Positions 16,828 through 25,998 of a stretch of 64,000 nt of DNA are shown in pieces; positions within the stretch are counted from its first letter, which is position 1, and each line of letters opens with the position of its first letter. The position numbers and the translations under genes were made by a program. Source of the DNA: Solimonas marina. GTDB taxonomy: Bacteria; Pseudomonadota; Gammaproteobacteria; Nevskiales; Nevskiaceae. The stretch is from positions 62,001-126,000 of the forward strand of contig NZ_JAAVXB010000001.1 of assembly GCF_012241385.1 (NCBI RefSeq), written 5' to 3'. The notes under the pieces were generated by a model. It searched no databases. It saw only the letters and a program-made list of their open reading frames with translations, and was not told the origin of the DNA.

Positions 16828-17628
16828 ATGGATTTCCAGGAAAACCCCTTCAAACGTCGCCTGCTGCGCGGCGAGACGCAGTATGGCCTGTGGCTCGGCA
16901 TGTCGCAGACGATCAGCGCCGAGATCTGCGCCGGCGCCGGCTTCGACTGGCTGCTGATCGACGCCGAGCACGGTCCCAACGACCTGCGTTCGATCCTGCC
17001 GCAGCTGCAGATGATCGCGCCATATGCGTCGCAGGCCGTGGTGCGGCCCTCGCACGGCGACGACGTGCTGATCAAGCAGGTTCTGGAGACGGGCGTGCAG
17101 ACGCTGCTGATCCCGATGGTGGAGACCGCGGAGCAAGCCCGGCGCCTGGTCCGCGCGATGCGCTATCCACCGCACGGGATTCGCGGTGTCGGCAGCGCAT
17201 TGGCACGCGCATCGCGCTGGGGCCGCATCGCCGACTACGTGCAGCGCGCCAACGATGAGATGTGTCTGTTGGTACAGGTCGAAACGGTTGAAGGCATGCG
17301 CAACCTCGACGCGATCCGCGACGTCGAAGGCGTCGACGGCATCTTCTTCGGCGCCGCGGACCTCGCGGCGTCGATGGGGCATCTCGGCTATGCCAACCAT
17401 CCCGACGTCGTCAAGTCCATCGAGGATGGCCTGCAGAGGATCTCAAAGGCAGGAACGTTCGGTGGCGTGCTGTGCACCGACAAGCCACTGGTCGCGCGCT
17501 ACCACGCGGCGGGCGCGCGCTTCATCGCGGTCGGCGTCGACGTCCTGCTGCTGGCGGCCGCAACGTCGCGGCTCTGTGCCGAGTACAAACCCGACGTCGC
17601 CGGCCGCACGGTCGCCGACAGCTACTGA
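16828..17628 (+). CDS. HpaI/HpcH-type class II pyruvate aldolase
   Basis: A 266-residue TIM-barrel aldolase. Recognisable features are KRRLLRGETQYGLWLGM at the N-terminus, WLLIDAEHGPND with the catalytic His region, LIPMVETAEQA, LVQVETVEG (metal-ligand Glu) and FFGAADLAASMG (metal-ligand Asp region). HpaI cleaves 4-hydroxy-2-oxoheptanedioate to pyruvate and succinic semialdehyde, and close relatives cleave 4-hydroxy-2-oxovalerate-type compounds. Here it adds to the separate DmpG-type aldolase, so it may handle a substituted intermediate or an alternative substrate. It follows the porin and is separated from the dioxygenase operon by a promoter region. Confidence 0.88.
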   Translation: MDFQENPFKRRLLRGETQYGLWLGMSQTISAEICAGAGFDWLLIDAEHGPNDLRSILPQLQMIAPYASQAVVRPSHGDDVLIKQVLETGVQTLLIPMVETAEQARRLVRAMRYPPHGIRGVGSALARASRWGRIADYVQRANDEMCLLVQVETVEGMRNLDAIRDVEGVDGIFFGAADLAASMGHLGYANHPDVVKSIEDGLQRISKAGTFGGVLCTDKPLVARYHAAGARFIAVGVDVLLLAAATSRLCAEYKPDVAGRTVADSY

Positions 17629-17689
17629 CGCAGCGCCGCCCCCCAGTCCGTCATCACAGCGCTCTTTGGCGCCAGGACTATACCTCGCA

Positions 17690-17743
17690 GGCATGATGCC
17701 GACTGCCAAAGTATTGGACTCTCCCTCGCGGCGGGCATGTAAT
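17690..17743 (+). promoter_or_regulatory. LysR-regulon operator copy B and promoter of the dioxygenase operon
   Basis: Operator-like segment 17690-17719 begins with the dyad GGCAT-G-ATGCC and ends CCAAAGTATTGGAC. A plausible sigma-70 promoter is TTGGAC (17714-17719), an 18-nt spacer and TGTAAT (17738-17743). Transcription would start near 17750, about 85 nt before the dioxygenase ATG. It matches copy C closely, differing mainly by one base of spacing. Confidence 0.65.
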
Positions 17744-17835
17744 GGCAGCAGGAACAGGCCGGGCCCATCAGGCGCTTCGAGCTTGGTCACGATTCTCGAA
17801 TAAGTGCCTGAACACAGGCGGTGGAGGAGTCAAAG

Positions 17836-18762
17836 ATGGCGATGACTGGCGTGTTGCGCCCTGCGCATTGTGAGCTCCGCGTGCTCGATCTCGACGAAAC
17901 GCTGAGCTTCTACCTCAATATCCTCGGGCTCACCGAAGTCGCGCGCGACGCGGCCGGCCGCGTCTACCTGAAGACCTCGAACGAAACCGACCAGCACAGC
18001 CTCGTGCTGCGCAAGGCAGATCGCCCCGGCATGGACAACTATGCCTTCAAGGTTATCGATGAGGTGACACTCGAACGGCTCGAATCGGATCTGCGCGCCT
18101 ACGGCGTGGCCACCGAATGGATCCCGGAAGGCGAGATGCTCAATACCGGTCGCCGGGTGCGCTTCGAGTCGCCGACCGGGCACATCTTCGACCTGTTCGC
18201 GAGCAAGGCGCCCGCGCCGGATCTGCGTTCGTACACGAACCCGACGCTGTTCGATCACGAAGGCGTGGGCATCAATCCGGTGCGCCTCGACCACTGGCAG
18301 ATTCACGGCACCGATCTCGACGGCAGCGTGAAGCTGTTCAGCGAAGTGCTCGGCTTCAGCACCGTCGAAAAGATCGTCACCAACGACGGCAAGACCGATC
18401 TGGCGTGCTGGATGACCTGCTCGCACAAGCCGCACGACGTGGCCTTCGTGCGCGACGAGCGCCCCAACACGCTGCATCACCTCGCTTATCTGATCGGCTC
18501 CTGGGAGCAGCTGCTGCGCGCCGCCGACCTGATGTCGGCTCGCCGCGTGAAGATCGACGCCGGCCCGATGCGACACGGCATCACGCAAGGCACGACGATC
18601 TACGCCTTCGATCCGTCCGGCAATCGCATCGAAACGTTCTGCGGCGGCTACGACTACTACCCGGACATGCCGATGACGGTGTGGACGGAAAACGAAATGG
18701 GGGCCGCGGTGTTCTATCACACGCGCGAGCTCAACGAGCGCTTCCTCACCGTCGTCACCTGA
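17836..18762 (+). CDS. dmpB: Catechol 2,3-dioxygenase (extradiol, XylE/DmpB type)
   Basis: A 308-residue two-domain vicinal oxygen chelate enzyme that opens catechol to 2-hydroxymuconic semialdehyde using Fe(II). The iron ligands fall at His153 (VRLDHWQIHG), His214 (NTLHHLAYL) and Glu266 (NRIETFCGGYDYY), essentially the XylE positions 153, 214 and 265. The C-terminal RELNERFLTVVT matches XylE/DmpB closely. The start at MAMTGVLRP has a GGAGGAG ribosome-binding site; an upstream GTG in frame is less likely. It is the first gene of the meta-cleavage operon, but no plant-type ferredoxin gene (XylT/DmpQ), which often protects such enzymes, is adjacent. Confidence 0.95.
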   Translation: MAMTGVLRPAHCELRVLDLDETLSFYLNILGLTEVARDAAGRVYLKTSNETDQHSLVLRKADRPGMDNYAFKVIDEVTLERLESDLRAYGVATEWIPEGEMLNTGRRVRFESPTGHIFDLFASKAPAPDLRSYTNPTLFDHEGVGINPVRLDHWQIHGTDLDGSVKLFSEVLGFSTVEKIVTNDGKTDLACWMTCSHKPHDVAFVRDERPNTLHHLAYLIGSWEQLLRAADLMSARRVKIDAGPMRHGITQGTTIYAFDPSGNRIETFCGGYDYYPDMPMTVWTENEMGAAVFYHTRELNERFLTVVT

Positions 18763-18823
18763 AACGGCAGACGCACGATAGAACGGCGGGGCGCATGAAC
18801 GCCGCGCCAATACCGGAAACACC

Positions 18824-19609
18824 ATGACGCAAACCCTGCATCAACGCCTCGGCGAGCGCCTCTACCAGGCGCTGCGCGAACGCAAGGCGATCGCGCCGCT
18901 GACGGCCGAATACCCCGAACTGACGATCGCCGACGCCTACCGCATCCAGCAATGCATGATCGATCGGCGCCTGGCCGCCACCGGCGAGCGCATCGTCGGC
19001 AAGAAGATCGGCGTCACCAGCCAGGTGGTCATGGACATGCTCGGCGTCGACCAGCCGGACTTCGGCGTGCTGACGTCGGGGATGGTCTACAACGACGGCG
19101 CTCAGATCGCTGCCGGCGAGCTGATCGCGCCGAAGGCCGAGGGCGAAATCGCCTTCCTGCTCAAGCGCGATCTGTGCGGCCCCGGCATCGGCTGCGCCGA
19201 CGTCCTGGCCGCCACCGAGCTGGTGATGCCGTGCTTCGAGATCGTCGACTCGCGCATCGCCGACTGGAAGATCAAGATCCAGGACACCGTCGCCGACAAC
19301 GCCTCGTCCGGCGTCTTCGTGATCGGCGACGCCGCCGTCGATCCGCGCCGGCTCGATCTGACGCTGACCGGCATGACGCTGGAGAAGAACGGCCAGCTGA
19401 TCGGAACCGGTGCCGGCGCCGCCGCGCTCGGACATCCCGCCAACGCCGTGGCCTGGCTCGCGAATATGCTCGGCACGCTGGGCGTGACGCTGCGCGCCGG
19501 CGAGATCGTACTGTCCGGTTCGCTCGCGGCGATGGTTCCCGTTGCGGCCGGCGATCAGCTGCGCATCGGCCTGTCCGGCATCGGCTCGGCCAGCGTCTCC
19601 TTCATCTGA
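18824..19609 (+). CDS. dmpE: 2-oxopent-4-enoate hydratase
   Basis: A 261-residue member of the hydratase/decarboxylase family. It hydrates 2-hydroxypenta-2,4-dienoate to 4-hydroxy-2-oxovalerate. Family blocks visible are ADAYRIQQCMIDRR, GKKIGVTS, LIAPKAEGEIAFLL with the metal-binding Glu pair, and CFEIVDSRIADWKI. The sequence is closer in style to DmpE/XylJ than to the neighbouring decarboxylase, its paralogue. The start overlaps (ATGA) a 10-codon mini-ORF at 18795-18827 (MNAAPIPETP), so translation may be coupled. The genes for the semialdehyde dehydrogenase and hydrolase (DmpC/D) that usually sit before it are missing. Confidence 0.93.
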   Translation: MTQTLHQRLGERLYQALRERKAIAPLTAEYPELTIADAYRIQQCMIDRRLAATGERIVGKKIGVTSQVVMDMLGVDQPDFGVLTSGMVYNDGAQIAAGELIAPKAEGEIAFLLKRDLCGPGIGCADVLAATELVMPCFEIVDSRIADWKIKIQDTVADNASSGVFVIGDAAVDPRRLDLTLTGMTLEKNGQLIGTGAGAAALGHPANAVAWLANMLGTLGVTLRAGEIVLSGSLAAMVPVAAGDQLRIGLSGIGSASVSFI

Positions 19610-19625
19610 CCCCTACGGAGCCACC

Positions 19626-20414
19626 ATGGCACTGGACCCGAACACCATCGCCGCGCTCGCCGCGCATCTGGAAGATGCCGAGCTGCAGCGCCGCGAAGTC
19701 ACCAAGATCACCGACGACCATCCGGACATGGACTGGGCGGACGCCTACGCGATCCAGGACGCGATCCGCCTCCGCAAGCAAGCGCGAGGCACGCGCATCA
19801 CCGGCCTGAAGATGGGCCTGACCTCGGTCGCGAAGATGCGGCAGATGGGCGTCACCGAGCCGATTCACGGCTTCATCACCGATTACGGCGCAGTTGCCGA
19901 CGGCGGCGAGATCGCCATCGACGAGCTGATCCATCCGAAGATCGAGGCGGAGATCGCCTTCGTTCTCAAGCGTCCGCTGGCCGGGCCCGGCGTGCACATC
20001 GGCGACGTGCTCGCGGCGACCGACATCATCGTGCCGGCCGTCGAAGTGATCGACTCGCGCTACAAGGATTTCAAGTTCGACCTCAAGAGCGTGATCGCCG
20101 ACAACACCTCGTCGGCCCGTTATGTGGTCGGCGGCCGTGCGCGCAGCGTCGCCGGCATCGACCTCAAGCACCTCGGGGTCGTGCTCGAAAAGAATGGCCG
20201 CATCCTCACCACCTCGGCCGGCGCCTCGGTTCTCGGCCACCCCGCCGCCAGCGTCGCGATGCTCGCCAACATGCTTGGCGCCAAGGGCCGCGAGGTCCCG
20301 GCCGACACGCTGATCCTGACCGGCGGCGTCACCGAAGCGTTCCTCGTCGAGCGCGGCGACCACATCAACGTGCGCTACGAGCATCTCGGCAGCGTTTCCA
20401 TGCATTTCGTCTGA
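19626..20414 (+). CDS. dmpH: 2-oxo-3-hexenedioate (4-oxalocrotonate) decarboxylase
   Basis: A 262-residue paralogue of the preceding hydratase. It decarboxylates 2-oxo-3-hexenedioate to 2-hydroxypentadienoate in the oxalocrotonate branch. Visible blocks are GLKMGLTSVAKMRQMGV, HPKIEAEIAFVLKRPL and PAVEVIDSRYKDFKFDL, which match XylI/DmpH. XylI and XylJ form a complex that channels the unstable dienol, and the 16-bp spacing here fits co-expression. The order hydratase-decarboxylase-tautomerase is condensed relative to the dmp operon (E-F-G-H-I). Confidence 0.93.
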   Translation: MALDPNTIAALAAHLEDAELQRREVTKITDDHPDMDWADAYAIQDAIRLRKQARGTRITGLKMGLTSVAKMRQMGVTEPIHGFITDYGAVADGGEIAIDELIHPKIEAEIAFVLKRPLAGPGVHIGDVLAATDIIVPAVEVIDSRYKDFKFDLKSVIADNTSSARYVVGGRARSVAGIDLKHLGVVLEKNGRILTTSAGASVLGHPAASVAMLANMLGAKGREVPADTLILTGGVTEAFLVERGDHINVRYEHLGSVSMHFV

Positions 20415-20425
20415 GGATTTCCCCC

Positions 20426-20617
20426 ATGCCCATCATTCAAGTCTCGATGATCGAAGGACGCGGCGAAGAGAAGAAGGCCGCGCTGGTCAAGGCGCTGACC
20501 GAAGCCGCCGTCGACAGCATCGGCGCGCCGCGCGAGAGCGTGCGCGTCATTCTCAATGAAGTGCCGAACACCAACTTCGGCATCGGCGGCAAGACCGCCA
20601 AGGAACTGGGGCGCTGA
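20426..20617 (+). CDS. dmpI: 4-oxalocrotonate tautomerase
   Basis: A 63-residue subunit beginning [12 protein letters not shown]. After Met removal, Pro1 is the catalytic base; the Arg residues of GRGEEK and [10 protein letters not shown] correspond to the substrate-binding arginines. The length equals the 62-residue mature XylH/DmpI. It ketonises 2-hydroxymuconate to 2-oxo-3-hexenedioate, the substrate of the adjacent decarboxylase. Its presence implies the dehydrogenase (oxalocrotonate) branch is used, although that dehydrogenase is not in the window. It lies 11 bp after the decarboxylase. Confidence 0.95.
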   Translation: MPIIQVSMIEGRGEEKKAALVKALTEAAVDSIGAPRESVRVILNEVPNTNFGIGGKTAKELGR

Positions 20618-20651
20618 CCGCGCCCCGTCACCCGTTTCCAGGAGCATTGCC

Positions 20652-21599
20652 ATGCGGCTCAATTCCGCCGTCCCTGCCGCCATCATCGGCTCGGGCAACA
20701 TCGGCACGGATCTGATGATCAAGGTACTGCGCAACGCGCGCCATCTGAAGATGGGCGCGATGGTCGGCATCGATCCGAACTCGGACGGCCTCGCCCGCGC
20801 TGCGCGCATGGGCGTCGCGACCACGCACGAAGGCATCGACGGGCTGGTCAGCCTCCCGGGCTTTGGCGACATCCGCATCGCCTTCGACGCCACCAGCGCC
20901 GGCGCGCACGCGCGCCACAACGAGGTGCTGCAAAAGCACGGCATCAAGGTCATCGATCTGACGCCGGCCGCGATCGGCCCGTACACCGTGCCGGTCGTCA
21001 ACCTCGACGACCACCTCGATGCCGGCAACATCAACATGGTGACCTGCGGCGGCCAGGCGACGATCCCGATCGTCGCGGCGATCTCCCGCGTCGTGCCGGT
21101 CAAATACGCCGAGATCGTCGCTTCGATCTCCAGCAAGTCGGCCGGCCCCGGCACCCGCGCCAACATCGACGAGTTCACCGAAACCACCAGCCGCGCACTC
21201 GAAGTCGTCGGCGGCGCCCAGGTCGGCAAGGCCATCATCGTCCTCAATCCCGCCGAACCGCCGCTGCTGATGCGCGACACGGTCTATTGCCTCGCCGAGC
21301 CCGGCGATCAGGCAGCGATCGAGCGTTCGATCGAGGAGATGGTGGCGTCCGTCAACGCCTACGTGCCGGGCTATCGGCTCAAGCAGCGCGTGCAATTCGA
21401 CCTGATCCCCGAGAGCGCGCCGGCCAACGTCCCGGGCATCGGCCTCAGCAGCGGCCTGAAGGTCAGCGTCTTCATCCAGGTCGAAGGCGCCGCGCACTAT
21501 CTGCCGGCCTACGCCGGCAACCTCGACATCATGACCAGCGCGGCCCTTGCCTGCGCCGAACGCCTCGCGGAAACGCGCCTGCTGCCGAAAGCGGCCTGA
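20652..21599 (+). CDS. dmpF: Acetaldehyde dehydrogenase (acylating)
   Basis: A 315-residue CoA-acylating aldehyde dehydrogenase that converts acetaldehyde, NAD+ and CoA to acetyl-CoA. The Rossmann loop is [13 protein letters not shown] and the catalytic nucleophile is Cys132 in [12 protein letters not shown], the same position as in DmpF. The C-terminal domain that binds the aldolase is intact ([20 protein letters not shown]). DmpF and DmpG form a channelling complex, and here the two genes are neighbours 26 bp apart. Confidence 0.97.
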   Translation: MRLNSAVPAAIIGSGNIGTDLMIKVLRNARHLKMGAMVGIDPNSDGLARAARMGVATTHEGIDGLVSLPGFGDIRIAFDATSAGAHARHNEVLQKHGIKVIDLTPAAIGPYTVPVVNLDDHLDAGNINMVTCGGQATIPIVAAISRVVPVKYAEIVASISSKSAGPGTRANIDEFTETTSRALEVVGGAQVGKAIIVLNPAEPPLLMRDTVYCLAEPGDQAAIERSIEEMVASVNAYVPGYRLKQRVQFDLIPESAPANVPGIGLSSGLKVSVFIQVEGAAHYLPAYAGNLDIMTSAALACAERLAETRLLPKAA

Positions 21600-21625
21600 A
21601 GCGCACTCGATCACGGAGAACCGAC

Positions 21626-22675
21626 ATGCCCTTCGATCCCGGCAAGAAGCTCTACATTTCCGACGTGACGCTGCGCGACGGCAGTCACGCGATCCGTCAT
21701 CAATACAGCGTCGAGCAGGCAGCGACCATCGCCAGGGCACTCGACGACGCGCGCGTCGATTCGATCGAAGTCGCCCACGGCGACGGCCTGCGCGGCTCCA
21801 GCTTCAACTACGGCTTCGGCGCTCATTCGGATCTCGAATGGATCGAAGCCGTCGCCGGCGTCGTCCGCCACGCCAAGGTCGCGACGCTGCTGCTGCCCGG
21901 CATCGGCACCGTGCACGATCTCAAGGATGCCTATTCGGCCGGCGCGCGCATCGTCCGCGTCGCGACGCACTGCACGGAGGCCGACGTGTCGAAGCAGCAT
22001 ATCGAGGCGGCGCGTCACCTGGGCATGGACACGGTCGGCTTCCTGATGATGAGCCACATGACCACGCCAGCCGAGCTCGCGCGTCAGGGCAAGCTGATGG
22101 AAAGCTACGGCGCGACCTGCATCTACGTGGTCGACTCCGGCGGCGCGCTGGGCATGCAGGACGTCCGCGACCGCTTCCGCGCGCTCAAGGACGTGCTGCT
22201 ACCGGACACACAGACCGGCGTGCACGCGCATCACAACCTGAGCCTCGGTGTCGCCAACTCCATCGTAGCTGTCGAGGAAGGCTGCGACCGCATCGACGCC
22301 AGTCTCGCCGGCATGGGCGCCGGCGCCGGCAACGCGCCGCTCGAAGTCTTCATCGCCGCCGCCTCGCGCCTCGGCTGGAACCACGGCTGCGACCTCTACA
22401 CACTGATGGACGCCGCCGACGACATCGTCCGTCCGCTGCAGGATCGCCCGGTACGCGTCGACCGCGAAACGCTGGCACTCGGCTACGCCGGCGTCTATTC
22501 GAGCTTCCTGCGTCACTCCGAAGCGGCGGCCGACAAGTACGGCATCAAGGCCGTCGATATCCTCGTTGAGCTCGGCAAGCGCCGCATGGTCGGCGGCCAG
22601 GAGGACATGATCGTCGACGTCGCCCTCGACCTGAAGAACGGCGCGCACACCGAACAGCGGCTCACCGCCGGCTGA
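21626..22675 (+). CDS. dmpG: 4-hydroxy-2-oxovalerate aldolase
   Basis: A 349-residue HMGL-like TIM-barrel aldolase with a C-terminal communication domain. Metal and catalytic motifs are [16 protein letters not shown] (Arg and Asp of the active site), the His pair in [14 protein letters not shown], and [15 protein letters not shown]. It splits 4-hydroxy-2-oxovalerate into pyruvate and acetaldehyde and hands the aldehyde to the adjacent dehydrogenase. It is the last gene of the meta-cleavage operon. No terminator with a clear U-tract is visible in the 28 bp before the convergent gene. Confidence 0.97.
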   Translation: MPFDPGKKLYISDVTLRDGSHAIRHQYSVEQAATIARALDDARVDSIEVAHGDGLRGSSFNYGFGAHSDLEWIEAVAGVVRHAKVATLLLPGIGTVHDLKDAYSAGARIVRVATHCTEADVSKQHIEAARHLGMDTVGFLMMSHMTTPAELARQGKLMESYGATCIYVVDSGGALGMQDVRDRFRALKDVLLPDTQTGVHAHHNLSLGVANSIVAVEEGCDRIDASLAGMGAGAGNAPLEVFIAAASRLGWNHGCDLYTLMDAADDIVRPLQDRPVRVDRETLALGYAGVYSSFLRHSEAAADKYGIKAVDILVELGKRRMVGGQEDMIVDVALDLKNGAHTEQRLTAG

Positions 22676-22703
22676 ACGCATCGAAGCCGCTGCACGCAGC
22701 GGC

Positions 22704-23999
22704 TCAGTGCAGCAACGCCCGCTTGATACTGATGCCGGCCGACAGCTCGTCCGGCAGCGGCCCGCGTTCGAACGTGCGCCCAACGGAAACGCTGAGCCAC
22801 GTGCCCTTCGCCAGATGCGCGTCCATGCCGGCGCTGACCTTGCCGAAGCGGTCGTTCGGCTCGCCATCGAACCAGTCGTGTATCCAGGCCAGCTCGAGAT
22901 CGGCGTTCAGCGGCGACGTACCGCCGCGCAGGCGCATTGACGTCACCAGCTCGTCGGCGTCGGTGTAGCGCTTCTGATCCTGCGGATCGGGCAGTGGTTC
23001 GTTGAGACGATAGAGCACCTGCCCCAGCACCTGTACGTATTTGCCGAAAAACGTCGGCACATACGCGCGCTTGGTGCCGCCGACGTCGAAGCCGATCGCG
23101 CCGGTCGCGTACGTCACCAGGCCGCGCGGCGCGATCGAACCGAGCTGATCGTTGCGGTCGCGGAACGACGGCGAAATGCCGATCGCCAGGCCGCTGGCGT
23201 TCCAGGTGTATGCCGCCACCTGCGGATCGTCCCGGCATTGCTTCATGCCCGCCCGCACGGTGTCCTGCAGCGCCGTCACGTACTGCGCGTGTATCACGTC
23301 ACGCTGCGCCTCGAGCTCGGCGTAGCGGCTTTCGAGCGCGGGGCGCTCGGCGTCATCGAGGGCCGGATCGCCCATCCTCGCGTCGAGAATCTGAAGCTGT
23401 GCGTCCAGCGCCGCCTGTTGCGCACGCAGTGCCGTCGGCGGCGTCACATGCCGCTCGAAGCAGTCCTGCAAGGACCCCGGCCCGCGATGCACGCGCGGAT
23501 CGCGCTGCTCGTGAAAGACGATGCGAAACGTCGGCGCAAACCGCGTCGTCTGATCCTGCGCGCTCTCGCCCTTGCTGATCGCAAACGACACCTGGATGCG
23601 CGACGCGAAGCGATACGGCCGGTGATGCTGATAGTCGTCCAGCGTGAGACTGGAGTCCGCCAGCGCGACCGGCGCAAAGTCCACGCCGAGCGCCGCACGT
23701 GGATGACCGTAGTCATCCCAGACCTGCGCTCCCGAAAACGCAATATCGGAAGACGCCAGCGCCTGCCCGGTCAGAAACGGCGAGACCCCGAGCGCGACGA
23801 AGCTGGCCGGCTCCGGCCCGGCAACGTCGACGCGCGTCTCGCCCAGCGATACGGAGCGCTCGAGATCATAGAACCACTGTTCCTGCGACGCCCGGCAGTC
23901 GACCGGAGCACCGCACGCCCACGCAGACAGCCCCCAGGCACACACCACAACGCCGACGCGGGCCTGCCAAGTCGCCGCGCGCGCAGGCACAGATTTCAT
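22704..23999 (-). CDS. Unrecognised envelope protein, probable outer-membrane barrel
   Basis: A 431-residue protein that I do not recognise. It has an N-terminal hydrophobic signal (VGVVVCAWGLSAWACGAPVD). The N-domain of about 150 residues includes strands such as YRFASRIQVSFAISKGES. A charged alpha-helical, probably coiled-coil segment spans about residues 195-265 (RAQQAALDAQLQILDARM and onward). A strand-rich C-terminal half follows with alternating hydrophobic/polar stretches (LNADLELAWIHDWFDGE, GTWLSVSVGRTFERG). That looks like a barrel or surface protein with an internal helical insertion. It lies 9 bp downstream of glmS on the same strand and may be co-transcribed with it. Confidence 0.6.
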   Translation of the reverse strand: MKSVPARAATWQARVGVVVCAWGLSAWACGAPVDCRASQEQWFYDLERSVSLGETRVDVAGPEPASFVALGVSPFLTGQALASSDIAFSGAQVWDDYGHPRAALGVDFAPVALADSSLTLDDYQHHRPYRFASRIQVSFAISKGESAQDQTTRFAPTFRIVFHEQRDPRVHRGPGSLQDCFERHVTPPTALRAQQAALDAQLQILDARMGDPALDDAERPALESRYAELEAQRDVIHAQYVTALQDTVRAGMKQCRDDPQVAAYTWNASGLAIGISPSFRDRNDQLGSIAPRGLVTYATGAIGFDVGGTKRAYVPTFFGKYVQVLGQVLYRLNEPLPDPQDQKRYTDADELVTSMRLRGGTSPLNADLELAWIHDWFDGEPNDRFGKVSAGMDAHLAKGTWLSVSVGRTFERGPLPDELSAGISIKRALLH

Positions 24000-24008
24000 T
24001 TCCGGCGA

Positions 24009-25847
24009 TTACTCGACCGTTACACTCTTGGCGAGATTGCGCGGCTGATCGACATCGGTGCCGCGCAACACGGCGACGTGGTACGCGAGCAGTTGCAGCG
24101 GCACCGTGTAGACCAGCGGTGCCTGCAGCGCTTCGATGTGATCGGGCATGGTCATGACGTCGATGCCATCAGCCGGCTCGATGCCGGCATTGGGGTCGGC
24201 GAAGACGAACAGCTGACCGCCGCGGGCGCGGACTTCCTGCAGGTTGCTCTTGAGCTTTTCGAGCAGCGCGTTGTTCGGTGCCACGGCGATCACCGGCATT
24301 TCGGCGTCGACGAGCGCCAGCGGACCGTGCTTGAGTTCGCCGGCGGGATAGGCCTCGGCGTGGATGTACGAAATTTCCTTGAGCTTGAGCGCGCCTTCCA
24401 GCGCCACCGGGTAGCTCGGTCCACGGCCAAGAAACAGCGCGTGCTGTTTGTCGGCGAAGCGCGTCGCCCACTGGCGAATCTGCGGGTCGAGCTTGAGCGT
24501 GTGCTCGACCAGCGTCGGGACCTGCGCCATCTGCCGAGCGTACAAGGCGATGGTGCGACGATCGAAGCCGCGGCGCTGGGCAATCGCCAGGCCCAGCATG
24601 CCGAGCGCGGCCAGCTGGGTAGTGAACGCCTTGGTCGACGCGACGCCGACTTCCGGGCCGGCGCGCGTCATCAGCGCCATGTCCGCCTCACGGACCAATG
24701 AGGATTCGGCGACGTTGCAGATCGCGCAGGTGCCGACGTAGCCGAGCCGGCGCGCCTCACGCAGCGCGGCGAGCGTGTCGGCGGTTTCGCCAGACTGCGA
24801 GATCGCCAGGAACAGCGTGCCCGGCGTCACCACCGGATCGCGGTAGCGGTACTCGCTGGCGACCTCGACCGAGCACGGAATGCGCGCGCCCTGTTCGAGG
24901 TAGTAGCGCGCGACGAGGCCGGCGTGGAAGCTGGTCCCGCAGGCAACGATGTGCACGTTCTGTACGAGCGGCAGGATACGGCCGGCGGCCGGCCCCAGCA
25001 CCGCTTCGAGGACGTGATCGCCCAGCAGGCGCTCCGACAAGGTATCGGCCAGCGCGCGCGGCTGCTCGTAAATCTCCTTGAGCATGTAGTGTGCGTATTC
25101 ACCGCGCTCGACCGCGTCCGCCGACAGCGACGATTCGTGCACGGGGCGGCTGACCTCGGCGTCGGACTGATCCCAGATCGTGATCGCGTCACGGCGGATT
25201 TCAGCGACGTCGCCCTCCTCCAGAAACTGGAAGCGCCGCGTCTCGGTCAACAGCGCCTGCACGTCGGACGCCACGAAGTTCTCGCCGTCCTTGCCGAGGC
25301 CGATGACCAGCGGACTGGCGATACGCGCGACGCAGATGCGATCAGGCTCCTGGGCATCGAAGACGACGATGGCGTAGGCGCCGGTCAGACGCCGCACCGC
25401 CTGGCGAACGGCGGTCGTGAGGTCGTTGCCCTGCTTGACGAGCTCGTGAATCAGGTGGGCGATGACCTCGGTATCGGTTTCTGAAGCGAAGTGATAGCCC
25501 TTGGCCTGCAGCTCGCTGCGCAGCTCGACGTAGTTCTCGATGATGCCATTGTGAATCAGCGCGATCCGGCCACCGGACACATGCGGATGGGCATTGGCTT
25601 CGGTCACGCCGCCGTGCGTCGCCCAGCGTGAGTGGGCAATACCGATCGGCCCATGACAGGGCGCGGCACGCAGCCGCTCTTCGAGGCGAACGACCTTGCC
25701 GACGGCTCGGCGCAGCTGCAGCTCGCCGTCCTCGTCCAACAGGGCGATGCCGGTCGAGTCGTAACCGCGATACTCGAGGCGATGCAGGCCGTCGATGAGG
25801 ATGGAGCTGACGTCACGGGCGGCGATGGCGCCGACGATTCCGCACAT
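24009..25847 (-). CDS. glmS: Glutamine-fructose-6-phosphate aminotransferase (isomerising)
   Basis: A 612-residue enzyme that makes glucosamine-6-phosphate, the first step to UDP-GlcNAc for peptidoglycan and LPS. The Ntn glutaminase domain starts [12 protein letters not shown] with the nucleophilic Cys next to Met1, and continues with [10 protein letters not shown] and [18 protein letters not shown]. Two SIS domains follow ([33 protein letters not shown]), and the C-terminal tail is NLAKSVTVE. Length matches the family. I see no glmS ribozyme in the leader, which is normal for proteobacteria. It is separated from glmU by a gene on the other strand. Confidence 0.98.
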   Translation of the reverse strand: MCGIVGAIAARDVSSILIDGLHRLEYRGYDSTGIALLDEDGELQLRRAVGKVVRLEERLRAAPCHGPIGIAHSRWATHGGVTEANAHPHVSGGRIALIHNGIIENYVELRSELQAKGYHFASETDTEVIAHLIHELVKQGNDLTTAVRQAVRRLTGAYAIVVFDAQEPDRICVARIASPLVIGLGKDGENFVASDVQALLTETRRFQFLEEGDVAEIRRDAITIWDQSDAEVSRPVHESSLSADAVERGEYAHYMLKEIYEQPRALADTLSERLLGDHVLEAVLGPAAGRILPLVQNVHIVACGTSFHAGLVARYYLEQGARIPCSVEVASEYRYRDPVVTPGTLFLAISQSGETADTLAALREARRLGYVGTCAICNVAESSLVREADMALMTRAGPEVGVASTKAFTTQLAALGMLGLAIAQRRGFDRRTIALYARQMAQVPTLVEHTLKLDPQIRQWATRFADKQHALFLGRGPSYPVALEGALKLKEISYIHAEAYPAGELKHGPLALVDAEMPVIAVAPNNALLEKLKSNLQEVRARGGQLFVFADPNAGIEPADGIDVMTMPDHIEALQAPLVYTVPLQLLAYHVAVLRGTDVDQPRNLAKSVTVE

Positions 25848-25998
25848 GGGCTAAGGATTCCAGAACGCGCAAAGCTCGATTTTAGCGATTGTCACAGGTT
25901 CGGGCTTCGTGGCGGCTTTTGGCGACCGCCCAACAGGTCTGTTGATATACGATAGTGGCAAACAGCGGCCGTCAGATGCCGCACGTGGGAGGACAGGC

